Position numbers and translations under genes: made by a program. Below, piece by piece: positions 21,746 to 31,509 of a DNA stretch of 64,000 nucleotides. The notes beneath the pieces were generated by a model. That model made no database searches and was not told the DNA's origin. It saw only the letters and a list, made by a program, of their open reading frames with translations. This DNA comes from CAIWHR01 sp963779805 (GTDB lineage Bacteria > Pseudomonadota > Gammaproteobacteria > Burkholderiales > Casimicrobiaceae), in NCBI GenBank assembly GCA_963779805.1, contig CAVZZN010000014.1, forward strand, positions 1-64,000. Direction: 5' to 3'. Numbering within the stretch: the stretch's first letter is position 1; the number at the start of each line of letters is the position of its first letter.

Positions 21746-22403
21746 TTACGACGACGGCGGGATCGTCAGCGCGACGCCGTAGACCACGCACTGCGCGGTC
21801 GGGGCGTTGCGCCCGTCCTGCCGGACCACGCCGTTGACGACGTAGTTCGTGCCCGCGCGCTCGATGTGCATCGTGAACGGCTGCGAGCCGGAGATCTTGA
21901 ACGACTGCGTCGCCGTGTTCGGCAGCGCGGCGATCACCGTCCCCGCGTAGTTCACGGTCCGGGCGAAGTTGACCGCGTCGCCCGACGTGTTGGCGAACGT
22001 GATCGTCGTCGCCGGGTCGAGCCGGCCGACGGTGGCGCTCTCGTCCTGGCACGTGGCGGTCAGGTTGCCGAGGCCGGGGACGTCGCCGATCGCCGACGGG
22101 CGCGAGCGCCTGGTTGTCGATCAGCTGGATCGCCTTGCCGAAGGTCGCCGTCGAGCCGTGCGCGAGCCCGCTCACGTCGAGGTAGCGCTGGGAGATCGTG
22201 CCCTTCCCGGCGCCCTTGCGCTGGGTGGCGACGAGCCTGCCGGCGGCGGTCTTCAGCGCCGCGCCGTCGGCGACGGCGCTCTTGCCGTCCACGGCGCCCG
22301 CGTTGCGCGCGAACGTCACCGCGGCGACGGCCGATCCGGACATGGCGACCGCGAGCGCGATCAGTGCGACGACCATCGCCGGCGATGGGAGCTTCAACTT
22401 CAT
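21746..22403 (-). CDS. Secreted protein of unknown function with lineage-typical signal peptide
   Basis: Signal peptide at residues 1-28 (KLPSPAMVVALIALAVAMSG then SAVAA), a style I associate with Thermoleophilia. The rest (about 190 residues) is rich in Ala, Thr and Asn, contains one Cys pair (ATCQDES and TAQCVVYG), and looks like a beta-rich extracellular domain. One shift near 22100. I recognise no family. It ends ten bases from clpC, convergent, and diverges from the CDGSH-PLP gene. Confidence 0.65.
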
Positions 22404-22482
22404 GGGGAACAACCTCTCTTCTGGGGAACACACAACAGGTTCACGTAGGCTCCAACACGGCCGAGCACCCGATGGAGCGCAT

Positions 22483-23730
22483 GTGACCGAAGAGTCAGAC
22501 GACGTCGTCATCAAGGTCCGGGAGCACGGGCCCTACAAGGTCACCGGCCCGGTGACGCTCACCGACGCGCAGGGGACGCCGCTGCCCGTGCCCGAGGAGG
22601 GCTCGCTCGTCCTGTGCCGCTGCGGGCGCTCACGGACCAAGCCCTACTGCGACAGCTCGCACGCGCGCGGGGGCGGCACCACGTGCGTGCACGCGGGGCT
22701 CCCGCCGGTGCGCGAGGGCGACCCGCTCTTCCCGAGCCCCGTGTTCGCCGCGCCGTTCCACTTCTCCGGCGACCCGTCGAGGAGGCGGCGAGCCGTTCTA
22801 CGGGCGCTACGCGAACCCGACGTGGGGCGGCTGGGAGCGGGCGATCGGCGACCTCGAGGGCGGCGAGGCGGTGGCGTTCGCCTCCGGGATGGCCGCGATC
22901 GCGGCGGTGCTGCTCACGACGCTCCAGGCCGGCGACGTCCTCGTCCTGCCGAGCGACGGGTACTACACGGTGCGCACGCTCGCCGAGCGGCAGCTCGAGC
23001 CCCGCGGCGTCGAGGTGCGGCTCGTGCCGACCGACGACGCGGCGATCCGCGAGGCGCTCCCGGGCGCGTCGCTGCTGTGGATCGAGTCGCCCTCCAACCC
23101 GTCGCTCGACGTCGTCGACATCGCAGCGCTCGCGGCCGTCGCGCAGGAGGCGGGCGCCCTCGTCGCGGTCGACAACACGCTGGCGACGCCGCTGCGGCAG
23201 CGCCCGCTCGAGCTCGGCGCCGACATCGCGGTCGCCAGCGCGACGAAGCAGCTGAGCGGCCACAGCGACGTGCTGCTCGGCTACGTCGCGACCCGCGAGC
23301 CCGCCCGCCTGGCCGAGCTGCAGTCGTGGCGCACGGAGACCGGGGCGATCCCCGGTCCCTTCGAGACCTGGCTCGCGCACCGCTCGCTCGCGACGCTGGC
23401 GGTCCGCGTCGACCGCCAGGAGGCGACGGCGGCCGAGGTCGCGCGCATGCTCGCCGCGCGGGACGACGTGCACGACGCGCGCTGGCCGGGCTCGGCTGCG
23501 TGATCGCGCTCGACCTGGTGACGGCCGAGCGGGCGCAGGCGTTCCTCGCGGCCTCGAAGCTCGTCGCGGAGGCGACGAGCTTCGGCGGCGTCCACAGCAC
23601 CGGCGAGCGCCGCGCCCGCTGGGGCGGGGACGACGTCTCGCCGGGCCTCGTGCGGCTCAGCATCGGCCTCGAGGACGTCCGCGACCTCGTCGCGGACCTT
23701 GCTGCGGCGCTGGACTCCGCTACGGGATGA
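22483..23730 (+). CDS. CDGSH iron-sulfur domain joined to a cystathionine gamma-synthase-like PLP enzyme
   Basis: Starts at a GTG with GGAG five bases upstream. Residues 1-62 form a CDGSH-type 2Fe-2S finger (LCRCGRSRTKPYCDSSH). The frame runs without stop into a Cys/Met-metabolism PLP enzyme: TTCVHAGLPP, YGRYANPTWGGWERAIGDLE, VAFASGMAAIAAVLL, ESPSNPSLDVVDI, and SATKQLSGHSDVLLGYV with the PLP lysine. Shifts near 22785 and 23495. An in-frame GTG at 22687 could be a separate start for the enzyme, so the fusion is probable, not proven. Likely reaction: gamma-elimination or replacement on O-acyl-homoserine, cystathionine or methionine. The 3' end overlaps the convergent fasciclin gene by 11 bases. 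Confidence 0.75.
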   Translation: MTEESDDVVIKVREHGPYKVTGPVTLTDAQGTPLPVPEEGSLVLCRCGRSRTKPYCDSSHARGGGTTCVHAGLPPVREGDPLFPSPVFAAPFHFSGDPSRRRRAVLRALREPDVGRLGAGDRRPRGRRGGGVRLRDGRDRGGAAHDAPGRRRPRPAERRVLHGAHARRAAARAPRRRGAARADRRRGDPRGAPGRVAAVDRVALQPVARRRRHRSARGRRAGGGRPRRGRQHAGDAAAAAPARARRRHRGRQRDEAAERPQRRAARLRRDPRARPPGRAAVVAHGDRGDPRSLRDLARAPLARDAGGPRRPPGGDGGRGRAHARRAGRRARRALAGLGCVIALDLVTAERAQAFLAASKLVAEATSFGGVHSTGERRARWGGDDVSPGLVRLSIGLEDVRDLVADLAAALDSATG

Positions 23731-24232
23731 GCACCTGGTTGATCACGTGGATGACGCCGTTCGAGGCCTTGACGTCGGTCTTCGTGACCTGCGCCTTGTT
23801 GACGTAGACCTTGCCGCTCGTGACGCGGATCTTCACGGACTTGCCGTTCAGCGTCTTGACGGACTTGCCGTTCAGCGTCACGACCTTCGAGGCCGGGACC
23901 GCGCCCTTCACGACGTGGTAGGTGAGGATCGAGGTGAGCAGCTTCTTGTCGCTGCCGACCTTCTTGAGCGTCGCCTTGGGGAGCTTGTTGAACGCGGCGT
24001 TCGTCGGCGCGAACACGGTCAGCCTGCTCTTGCCCGACAGGGCGCTGACGAGCCCGGCCTTCTTGATCAGGCTGACGAGCGTGGAGAACTGCGGGTCGCC
24101 GGCGGCGACGCCGACGATGTTCTTGCTCGCGGACGCGCCCGCGGTGGCGGACGACGCGCCGGCCGATGCGGCCGGGACGGCGATCGCGACGGACGCGAGC
24201 GCCGCCACGACGAGGAATGCGATGCGCTTCAT
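23720..24232 (-). CDS. Secreted fasciclin (FAS1) domain protein
   Basis: Intact, 170 residues. Signal peptide (MKRIAFLVVAALASVAIAVP, cleaved after an Ala-rich stretch), then a single FAS1 domain: FSTLVSLIKKAGLVSALSGK, LTVFAPTNAAFNKLPKATL, ILTYHVVKGAVPASKVV and NGVIHVINQVLIP. FAS1 proteins mediate adhesion at the cell surface. A good ribosome site (GGAGG) lies ten bases before the ATG. It contains a nearly repeated octapeptide, TLNGKSVK twice in a row. Confidence 0.9.
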   Translation of the reverse strand: MKRIAFLVVAALASVAIAVPAASAGASSATAGASASKNIVGVAAGDPQFSTLVSLIKKAGLVSALSGKSRLTVFAPTNAAFNKLPKATLKKVGSDKKLLTSILTYHVVKGAVPASKVVTLNGKSVKTLNGKSVKIRVTSGKVYVNKAQVTKTDVKASNGVIHVINQVLIP

Positions 24233-24404
24233 GGTTGTAGGGCCTCCTGGGGAGTGGTCGGATGAGCTGCGACGACCTACGCGAGCGCGCTCCGCGCTCC
24301 GGTTGCCGCGTGAGCGCCGCTCGCGGGCCGAGTTGGCGCCTTCGCAGTCGCGCTGACCCGCCGGGGGTGAGCCGTCCCCGCCGGTCCCTATGGTCAGCGT
24401 CCCG

Positions 24405-25808
24405 ATGGCTCGCCCGACCTCGATCTTCGTCTGCTCCGACTGCGGCCACGTCGCCGCGAAGTGGCACGGCCAGTGCCCCGCCTGCGAGGCGTGGAACACG
24501 CTCGCCGAGGAGCGCGCGCCGGCCCCGCGCGCCGGGGCGGGGACGCGGCGGCGGGGGAGGCCGCGGGCTGCGCGCCGCCGGCCCGGCCGGGCGCCCGGTG
24601 CCGCTGCGCGAGGTCTCCGCCGACCGCGCGCCGCGGCTCGCGACCGGGATCGGCGAGCTCGACCGCCTGCTCGGCGGCGGCCTCGTCCCCGGCTCGCTGG
24701 TGCTGCTCGGCGGCTCGCCGGGCATCGGCAAGTCGACGCTGACGACGATGGCGCTCGGCCTGCTCCAGGGCGCGGGCCGCTCGACGCTCTACGTGTCCGG
24801 CGAGGAGTCGCCGGCGCAGATCCGCCTGCGCGCCGAGCGCCTGGAGGGCGGCGCCGCGCCGGGCGCGCTCGACGTCCCCGTCCTGGCGGAGACCGATCTC
24901 GACACGGTCGTCGCGACGATCGCCGCCGAGCGGCCCGACGTGTGCGTCGATCGACTCCGTGCAGACGCTCGGCGCGAGCGACCTGACCGGGCGCGGCCGG
25001 GACGGTCGGACAGGTGCGCGAGGTCGCGACGCGGATCATGGACGTCGCCAAGCGCAACGGCACCGCCGTGCTGCTCGTCGGCCACGTGACGAAGGAGGGC
25101 TCGCTCGCCGGCCCGCGCGTCCTCGAGCACCTCGTCGACTGCGTGCTGCAGTTCGAGGGCGAGCGCGAGCGCACCTACCGCACGCTGCGCGCGCTGAAGA
25201 ACCGCTTCGGCTCGACGAACGACGTCGGCGTGTTCGAGATGAGGGACAGCGGGCTCGTCGAGGTGCTCGACGCGAGCGCCCGCTTCGTGGCCGAGGCCAC
25301 GCGCGCGCCCGGGAGCGTCGTGCTCGCGGCGATGGAGGGCTCGCGGCCGCTCCTCGTCGAGGTGCAGGCACTCGTCTCCCCGAGCGAGCTCGTGCCGCCG
25401 CGGCGGGTCGTCAGCGGCATCGACCGCAACCGGCTGGCGCTCGTCCTCGCCGTGCTCTCACGCCACGCCGGCGTGAGCGTCGGGCTCGGCGGACGTCTTC
25501 GTCAACGTCGTCGGCGGCGTGCGCGTGGACGAGCCCGGGCGCCGACCTCGCGGTCGCGCTGGCGGTCGCCGGCGCCGCGCGCGGCGTGGTGGCCGGCGGT
25601 GAGGACGCGCGCGTGCCGGTCGCGGCGTTCGGGGAGATCGGGCTGACCGGCGAGCTGCGCTCGGTCGCGCATCACGATCGCCGCTCCGAGGAGGCGAAGA
25701 AGTTCGGTCTCACGCAGCTCGTGACGCCCGAGACGGCGCCCGACACTGCGGGAGGCGGTGCGGCTCGCGTTCGGGTCCGCGCGGAGCCCGTCCAGGCGCG
25801 CCGCCTGA
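24405..25808 (+). CDS. radA: DNA repair protein RadA (frameshifted)
   Basis: RecA-like branch-migration ATPase. N-terminal C4 zinc finger (FVCSDCGHVAAKWHGQCPAC), Walker A LGGSPGIGKSTL, LYVSGEESPAQIRLRAERL, the RadA signature KNRFGSTNDVGVFEM, and a Lon-like C-terminal domain (GVRVDEPGADLAVALAVAG). Shifts near 24570, 24950-25010, 25490, 25540 and 25745; the last places the end at the TGA at 25806-25808. A TATGGT hexamer ten bases before the ATG is a marginal -10. The radA-disA order is conserved with Bacillus. Confidence 0.9.
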
Positions 25809-25834
25809 CACACCGTCAAACCCTAAAGCTCTGG

Positions 25835-25840
25835 TAGAAT
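25835..25840 (+). promoter_or_regulatory. Extended -10 for leaderless disA
   Basis: TGG directly precedes TAGAAT; the GTG start at 25846 follows after five bases and an in-frame ATG at 25849 after eight. Transcription would begin at the start codon. No Shine-Dalgarno sequence can fit. Confidence 0.6.
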
Positions 25841-25845
25841 CATGC

Positions 25846-26961
25846 GTGATGGCGCACCGGAGCGGGGATGAGCTGACCGATCTGGAGAGTCGCCAGGAGC
25901 CTCGGCTCGTCAAGTCTCTCGAGATGGTCGCGCCGGGAACGGCACTGCGCGAGGGCATCGACAACATCGTGCACGCGAAGACCGGTGCGCTGATTCTCAG
26001 TGGTGATCCCGAGGAGCTGAGCTTCCTCTTCTCCGGCGGGATCAAGCTCGACATCGACTACTCGCCCGCCTTCCTCTACCAGGTGGCGAAGATGGACGGC
26101 GCGATCGTCACGAACCAGAACGCGACGAAGATCACCGCCGCCAACGTGCAGCTGATGCCGGATCCGACGATCCTGTCGCTGGAGACCGGCACCCGGCACC
26201 GCACCGCCGAGCGCGTCAGCAAGCAGACCGACGCGCTCGTGATCGCGATCTCCGCCCGGCGCGACGTCGTCTCGCTCTACGTCGACGGCGCCAAGTACAT
26301 CCTCGAGGACATCCCGACCGTCCTCGCGAAGGCCAATCAGGCCCTCGCGACGCTCGACAAGTACCGCGTGCGACTCGACCAGGTCTCCACCCGGCTGACC
26401 GCGCTCGAGTTCGAGGGCGGCGCGACGCTCCACGACGTGCTCACGGTGCTCCAGCGCGCCGAGCTCGTCACGCGCATGGCCGTCGAGATCGAGCGCTACA
26501 TCGTCGAGCTCGGCACCGAGGGCCGGCTGATCGAGATGCAGCTCGAGGAGACCATGGTCGGCACCGCCGCCGACAAGGCCGCCCTCGTCCACGACTATCT
26601 CGGTGAGGACGCCGACGAGGGGTTCGCGCAGGCGCTCGACCAGCTCGGCCGGCTCCCGCACCAGGACCTGCTCGACTTCGGGCGGCTCGCCGAGCTGCTC
26701 GGGTACGACCGCAAGCTCAACACCCTCGACTATCCCGTCTCGCCGCGCGGCTATCGGATCCTCGGGCGCATTCCGCGCCTGCCGAAGATCGTCGTGGCGA
26801 GCATCGTGCAGGCGACCGGCGGGCTCGATGAGCTGCTGGGCGCCGGCGAGGGTGAACTCGAAGGCATCGAGGGCGTCGGAGAGATCCGCGCCAAGGACAT
26901 CCGCGAGGGCCTCCGGCGGCTTCAGGAGATCAACCTCGTGGATCGGTATCTGCAGACGTAG
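25846..26961 (+). CDS. disA: DNA integrity scanning diadenylate cyclase DisA
   Basis: Intact, 371 residues. The N-terminal DAC domain carries the two catalytic motifs, KMDGAIVTN near residue 86 and GTRHRTAERVSKQTDAL near 121. A helical linker and a C-terminal helix-hairpin-helix DNA-binding domain (LEGIEGVGEIRAKDIREGLR) follow. It makes cyclic-di-AMP from two ATP while scanning DNA. Start is GTG 25846 or ATG 25849. It lies between radA and carD. Two ydaO-type riboswitches at 52850 and 56786 could respond to its product. Confidence 0.97.
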   Translation: MMAHRSGDELTDLESRQEPRLVKSLEMVAPGTALREGIDNIVHAKTGALILSGDPEELSFLFSGGIKLDIDYSPAFLYQVAKMDGAIVTNQNATKITAANVQLMPDPTILSLETGTRHRTAERVSKQTDALVIAISARRDVVSLYVDGAKYILEDIPTVLAKANQALATLDKYRVRLDQVSTRLTALEFEGGATLHDVLTVLQRAELVTRMAVEIERYIVELGTEGRLIEMQLEETMVGTAADKAALVHDYLGEDADEGFAQALDQLGRLPHQDLLDFGRLAELLGYDRKLNTLDYPVSPRGYRILGRIPRLPKIVVASIVQATGGLDELLGAGEGELEGIEGVGEIRAKDIREGLRRLQEINLVDRYLQT

Positions 26962-27056
26962 GACATGTGTGTGAGCGGGACGGCCGGGGCGGAGCCCCGC
27001 GTCGCTGAGAGCTGAGAGCGAAGGAGGACACCATTTCGGAGGAGAAGGACGACCTC

Positions 27057-27593
27057 ATGACAGAGGATCTCGAGGCCGTTGTCGTCGAGCACATCGAGTT
27101 CGAGTTGGGCGACAGCGTGGTGTACCCGCACCACGGGGCCGGCAGGGTTCTCAAGAAGGAATCGAAGGTTCTGCTCGGTCAGGAGCGCATCTACCTGACC
27201 ATCAAGATCCTGCACAACGACATGACGGTGATGGTCCCGTCGGAGAAGGCGACGCAGGTCGGCCTGCGCCGTGTCATCGACGAGGAGACGGTCGAGAAGG
27301 TTCTGGCGGTGTTGCGGGACGACCTCTCGGAGATGCCGAAGAACTGGAACCGCCGGTTCAAGCACAACCGCGACAAGATCAAGACGGGGGACATCTACGA
27401 GCTGTCCGAGGTCGTGCGCAACCTCGCCATCCGTGAGCACCAGAAGGGGCTCTCGACGGGCGAGAAGCAGATGTTCACCCGGGCGAAGAAGATCCTCGCG
27501 TCCGAGCTGATGTACGCGCTCGACATGGACGAGGACGAGGCGGAGCAGCACCTCGACGACCTGCTCGCCGAGTCGGCCGGCGCGAAGGTCTGA
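27057..27593 (+). CDS. carD: CarD-family RNA polymerase-binding regulator
   Basis: Intact, 178 residues. N-terminal Tudor-like RNAP-interaction domain (FELGDSVVYPHHGAGRVLKK) and helical C-terminal DNA-minor-groove domain (KMKNW-like SEMPKNWNRRFKHNRDKIK). CarD stabilises open complexes, chiefly at rRNA promoters. Purine-rich GGAGGAGAAGG upstream of the ATG gives a ribosome site. It sits 95 bases after disA and 21 before ispD, the usual actinobacterial carD-ispD pair. Confidence 0.95.
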   Translation: MTEDLEAVVVEHIEFELGDSVVYPHHGAGRVLKKESKVLLGQERIYLTIKILHNDMTVMVPSEKATQVGLRRVIDEETVEKVLAVLRDDLSEMPKNWNRRFKHNRDKIKTGDIYELSEVVRNLAIREHQKGLSTGEKQMFTRAKKILASELMYALDMDEDEAEQHLDDLLAESAGAKV

Positions 27594-27614
27594 TCGCGGA
27601 GCGGGAGCAGCAAC

Positions 27615-28291
27615 TTGACGGCGGTCGCGCTGATCGTGGCCGCCGGGCGTGGCGAGCGTCTGGGGTCTTCCGCCCCGAAGGCGCTCGTCGCGCTTTCGGG
27701 GCGGCCGATGCTCGAGTGGAGCGTCGCGGCGCTCCACGCGGCGGACGGGATCGGCGCGATCGTCGTGGCGCTGCCCGGCGAGGCGCTGGACGCGGCGCCC
27801 GCCGGCTGCGTCGCGGTGGCCGGCGGAGCCCAGCGCTCGCATTCGGTGCGCGCGGCGCTGGCGGCGGCCCCGCGGGAGGCAGACGTCGTCCTCGTGCATG
27901 ACGCCGCGCGCCCGCTGCTCACCCCCGAGCTCGTCGAGCGCTGCCTGCGTGCGCTGGACGAGGACGGTGGCTGGGACGCCGCGATCGCCGCGGCGCCCGT
28001 GACCGACACGGTGAAGCGCGCGGCCGACGGCCTGCGGGTGACCGAGACGCTCGTGCGCTCGGAGCTGTGGGCCGTGCAGACACCGCAGGTGTTCCGGCGC
28101 GCCGCGCTCGAGCGGGCCCTCGTCGCGCCCGGACGCGGAGCTGGCGGCGGCCACCGACGACGCGATGCTCGTCGAGCTGGACGGCGGCAGGGTGCGCGTC
28201 GTCGAGGCGCCGGCCGAGAACCTCAAGGTGACGACGCCGGTGGACCTGCGGCTGGCGTCGCTGCTCGCTGGAGGCGCGTCAGCCCTCGTGA
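27615..28291 (+). CDS. ispD: 2-C-methyl-D-erythritol 4-phosphate cytidylyltransferase
   Basis: Third step of the MEP isoprenoid pathway. Start is a TTG. VALIVAAGRGERLGSSAPKAL is the CTP-binding loop; VHDAARPLLTPELVERCL and LWAVQTPQVFRRAALERAL are typical. An extra G near 28130 shifts the last third (LAAATDDAMLVELDGGRVRV). The exact stop is uncertain; a TGA at 28289-28291 in a neighbouring frame fits the expected length of about 225 residues. The end overlaps the convergent VOC gene. Confidence 0.9.
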
Positions 28292-28667
28292 CAGACCGCC
28301 TCGACGCGATTGCCGTCGGGGTCGATGAGGAACGCGCCGTAGTAGTGCTCGTGGTAGTCGGGGCGTGGGCCGGGCGGACCGTCGTCCGTGCCGCCCGCGG
28401 CCAGCTCCGGCGGCGTGGAACGCATCGACCTGCGCGGTACTCGTCGCCCGGAACGCCCAGTGACGCGGACCGCCGGCGTGGGCGTCCGAGGCCTCGACGA
28501 TCGAGAGGAACGTGACGCCGGGCGCGCCGGGCTCGCCGTAGCGGATGCGCGTCTCCGACCGCCGCAGCGCGCGCGACGCCGAGCGCGCCGAACACGGCGT
28601 CGTAGAACGCTCCCGCGCGGTCGAGGTCGGTGACGGTGATCGAGACGTGGTCGAGGAGGAAGGGCAT
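28279..28667 (-). CDS. VOC (glyoxalase/dioxygenase fold) family protein (frameshifted)
   Basis: Starts MPFLLDHVSITVTDLDRAGA and FYDAVFGALG, a vicinal oxygen chelate module, and ends YYGAFLIDPDGNRVEAVCHE with the metal-ligand Glu. About 128 residues after correcting two or three shifts between 28400 and 28580. Substrate unknown. It shares a bidirectional promoter with the PHP gene. Confidence 0.75.
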
Positions 28668-28674
28668 GGGTTCG

Positions 28675-28681
28675 TACCCTA
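28675..28681. promoter_or_regulatory. Overlapping divergent -10 elements (VOC and PHP genes)
   Basis: The 7-base sequence TACCCTA reads TACCCT on the plus strand, seven bases before the PHP GTG at 28688. It reads TAGGGT on the minus strand, eight bases before the VOC ATG at 28667. Five bases are shared by both hexamers. Confidence 0.55.
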
Positions 28682-28687
28682 AGCCGC

Positions 28688-29522
28688 GTGCTCACCGACT
28701 ACCACGTCCACCTGCGCCCCGACGGCCCGGACTCCGGTCCCGAGAAGTACTTCACCCAGGAGAACGCAGAGGCCTACCGCGCCCAGGCGACCGAGCGCGG
28801 CATCGCCGAGCTCGGCGTGAGCGAGCACATCTACCGCTTCCGCGAGGCGCTCCAGATCTGGGACAACCCGCTCTGGCGCGAGTTCGCGCATGACGACGTC
28901 GACGAGTACTGCGGCTACGTCCGCGACGCCACCGACCTGCGGCTCGGCATCGAGGCCGACTACATCCCGGGGCGCGAGGACCGGGTCGCGAGCTTCCTGC
29001 AGGCGCGCGAGTGGGACTACGTCGTCGGCTCGATCCACTTCGTCGGGGACGGCGCGCTCGACCACGAGGACTACGACATCTGGGGCATGGGCGTCGGCGT
29101 CGACAAGGTCTGGACGACGTACTTCACCTGGCTCGGCGAGATGGCCCGCACGGGGCTCTTCGACATCCTCGCCCACCCGGATCTCGTGAAGCACTGGGGC
29201 CGGCAGCGGCCGATGCCCGAGGGCGACCTGCGCCGCTACTACGAGCTCGCGATGGACGGCATCGCCGAGTCGCAGATCGCGATCGAGGTCTCGACCGCGG
29301 GGCTGCGCAAGCCGGTCGGCGAGCTCTACCCGGACCGCGCCTTCCTGGAGATGTGCCTCGACGCGGGCTGCCCCGTCGCGCTGTCGAGCGACGCGCACCA
29401 CGCCGAGCACCTCGGCTACGGCTACGACCAGGCGCTGGAGCTGCTCGGCCGACGCCGGGGTCACCGAGCTCGCCGTCTTCGAGCGCCGCGAGCGGCGCCT
29501 GGAGCCGATCGGGCCCTCCTGA
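28688..29522 (+). CDS. PHP-domain phosphoesterase, histidinol-phosphatase-like
   Basis: Start GTG; MLTDYHVHLRPDGPD carries the first metal-binding His pair. SEHIYRF, EADYIPG, VGSIHFVGD, DILAHPDLVKHWG and ALSSDAHHAEHLGYGY supply the remaining ligands of the PHP site. An inserted G near 29449 shifts the last 25 residues; corrected, it ends at the TGA at 29520-29522, about 278 residues. Likely histidinol-phosphate or related phosphomonoesterase; the true substrate is not evident. Confidence 0.85.
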
Positions 29523-29551
29523 CCGGCTCCGCAGGGATGATGGGGAACGGC

Positions 29552-30037
29552 ATGCGCGTACGCACCGGCATCGGATGGGACTCGCACCGGCTCGAGCCGG
29601 GGCGGCCGCTGATCCTCGGCGGCGTGACGCTGGAGCATCCGGAGGGGCTCGGCCTCGCCGGGCACTCCGACGCCGACGTCCTCACGCACGCGGTGATCGA
29701 CGCGCTGCTCGGCGCCGCCGGCCTCGACGACATCGGCACGCATTTCCCGGACACCGACGAGCGCTGGCGCGGCGCCGACTCGCTCGCGCTGCTCCGTGCG
29801 GTCGCCGCCATGCTCGCCGAGCGCGGGCTGACGGTCGAGCACCTCGACACGACGCTCGTGATGGAGCGGCCCAAGGCCGGCCCGCGCAAGCACGAGATGC
29901 GCGACAACATCGCCGGGGCGCTCGGGATCGCCCACGCCGCCGTCAACGTCAAGGCGACGACCGGCGAGGGCATGGGCTTCGTCGGCCGCGAGGAGGGCGT
30001 TGCGGCGCAGGCCGTCGCGACGCTCACCGAGGCCTGA
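29552..30037 (+). CDS. ispF: 2-C-methyl-D-erythritol 2,4-cyclodiphosphate synthase
   Basis: Intact, 161 residues from ATG 29552; ATGs at 29537 and 29540 would add five residues. MRVRTGIGWDSHRL and GHSDADVLTHAVIDALLGAA give the zinc site; FPDTDERWRGADSLALL and NVKATTGEGMGFVGREEG complete the family pattern. Fifth step of the MEP pathway. IspD and IspF are separated here by the VOC/PHP pair rather than adjacent. Confidence 0.95.
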   Translation: MRVRTGIGWDSHRLEPGRPLILGGVTLEHPEGLGLAGHSDADVLTHAVIDALLGAAGLDDIGTHFPDTDERWRGADSLALLRAVAAMLAERGLTVEHLDTTLVMERPKAGPRKHEMRDNIAGALGIAHAAVNVKATTGEGMGFVGREEGVAAQAVATLTEA

Positions 30038-30043
30038 GCGTCG

Positions 30044-30049
30044 TACGCT
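30044..30049 (+). promoter_or_regulatory. -10 element for leaderless cysS
   Basis: TACGCT, eight bases, then the ATG at 30058. It lies just after the ispF stop. Confidence 0.45.
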
Positions 30050-30057
30050 GCGGCCCG

Positions 30058-31429
30058 ATGCGCACGATCCGCCTTCATGACACCCGCAGCGGCGAGCTCA
30101 CCGAGCTGCGCCCCCGCGATCCCGGGCGCGTCGGCATCTACGCCTGCGGCCCGACGGTCTACAACCGCATCCACATCGGCAACGGGCGTCCGTTCGTCGT
30201 CTACTCGCTGCTGAAGCGGTTCCTCGAGCACGAGGGCTACGACGTCACGTTCGTGGCCAACGTCACCGACGTCAACGACAAGATCTACGACGCCGCGCAG
30301 GCCGCCGATCCGCCGGTGCCGAGCGAGCAGCTCGCCCGCGAGATGACCGCGGCCTACATGGCCGACACCGACGGCCTCGGGCCTCGGCCGCCCCGACCAC
30401 GAGCCGCTGGCCGGCGAGACGATGGGGCCGATCATCGATCTCATCGCCGCACTGATCGACAACGGCAGCGCCTATGCCGTCGAGGGCGACGTCTACTTCC
30501 GCGTGCGCAGCGACGCCGCGCTACGGCGAGCTCTCGCACCGCTCCGTCGACGACATGGACCAGGGTGAGGGCGTCGAAGGCGCCGACCTCAAGGAGGACC
30601 CGCTCGACTTCGCGCTGTGGAAGGCGCAGAAGCCGGGCGAGGACACCGCCTGGGACGCCCCGTGGGGGCGCGGCCGGCCCGGCTGGCACATCGAGTGCTC
30701 GGCGATGGCGGAGGAGCTGCTCGGCGTCGGGTTCGACATCCACGGCGGCGGCAACGACCTGATCTTCCCCCACCACGAGAACGAGGCGGCGCAGACGCGG
30801 ATGGCGCACGGCGCCGAGCTCACGCGGATCTGGATGCACAACGGCATGCTCCAGATGGGCGAGGAGAAGATGGCCAAGAGCGTCGGCAACACCGCGCTGC
30901 TCGGCGAGGTGCTCGAGCGGTGGGGGCGCGACGCCGTCGTGCTCTTCTTCTCCACGGGCCACTACCGCCAGCCGCTGCGGTTCAGCGACGACACGCTCGG
31001 CGCCGCGCAGGCCAGCGTGCGCCGGATCCGCGAGGCGGCCCGCCGGCTCGAGCCGGGGGGCCCGTCGCCGCAGGACGCTCGCGCCCGCTCGTGGAGCGCG
31101 TTCTGGGACGCGCTCGCCGACGACTTCAACACCCCGAAGGCCCTCGAGGCGCTCTACGAATGGATCCGCGAGGCCAACAAGCGCGAGGCGGCGGGTGACG
31201 CCGGACCTGCGCGAGATGCTCGACCGCGCTCGGGCTGGAGACGCTGCTGAGCGGCGCCGGCGGCGACGCCGACGTGCCGGACGAGGAGGCGAGCGCGCTG
31301 CTGGAGGCGCGCGAGGCGGCGCGCGCCGCCAAGGACTGGGCCGAGGCCGACCGCCTGCGCGACGAGCTCGCCGAGCGCGGATGGGAGGTGCGCGACGGCG
31401 GCGCCGGCCCGACGCTCGTACGCCCGTGA
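30058..31429 (+). CDS. cysS: Cysteinyl-tRNA synthetase (frameshifted)
   Basis: Class I synthetase with zinc-bound specificity site. GIYACGPTVYNRIHIGNGRP contains the first zinc Cys and a HIGH variant, HIGN. GRPGWHIECSAMAEELLG and GGGNDLIFPHHENEAAQ are the other zinc-site blocks; KMAKSVGN is the KMSKS loop. Shifts near 30383, 30523, 31085, 31205 and 31230. The last 115 residues are duplicated downstream at 31493-31858. The stop overlaps the GTG of an rlmB-like start. Confidence 0.93.
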
Positions 31430-31509
31430 TCCTCTACGGCCGCAACGCCGTGCACGAGGCGCTGCGCGCGCGGCGCCGGCGCGAGATCGGGAGCGCCGTC
31501 CCCGGATGA
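31426..31509 (+). pseudogene. Truncated rlmB 5' end (duplication remnant)
   Basis: VILYGRNAVHEALRARRRRE matches the first 20 residues of the complete rlmB at 31855, then runs into unrelated codons and a stop at 31507-31509. It is the broken rlmB end of copy 1 of the tandem duplication. Confidence 0.7.

Noticed and set aside
23834..23880. Octapeptide repeat in the fasciclin protein as an expanded tandem repeat.
   Set aside because: FAS1 domains naturally have similar segments at this place, so the likeness may be coincidental.
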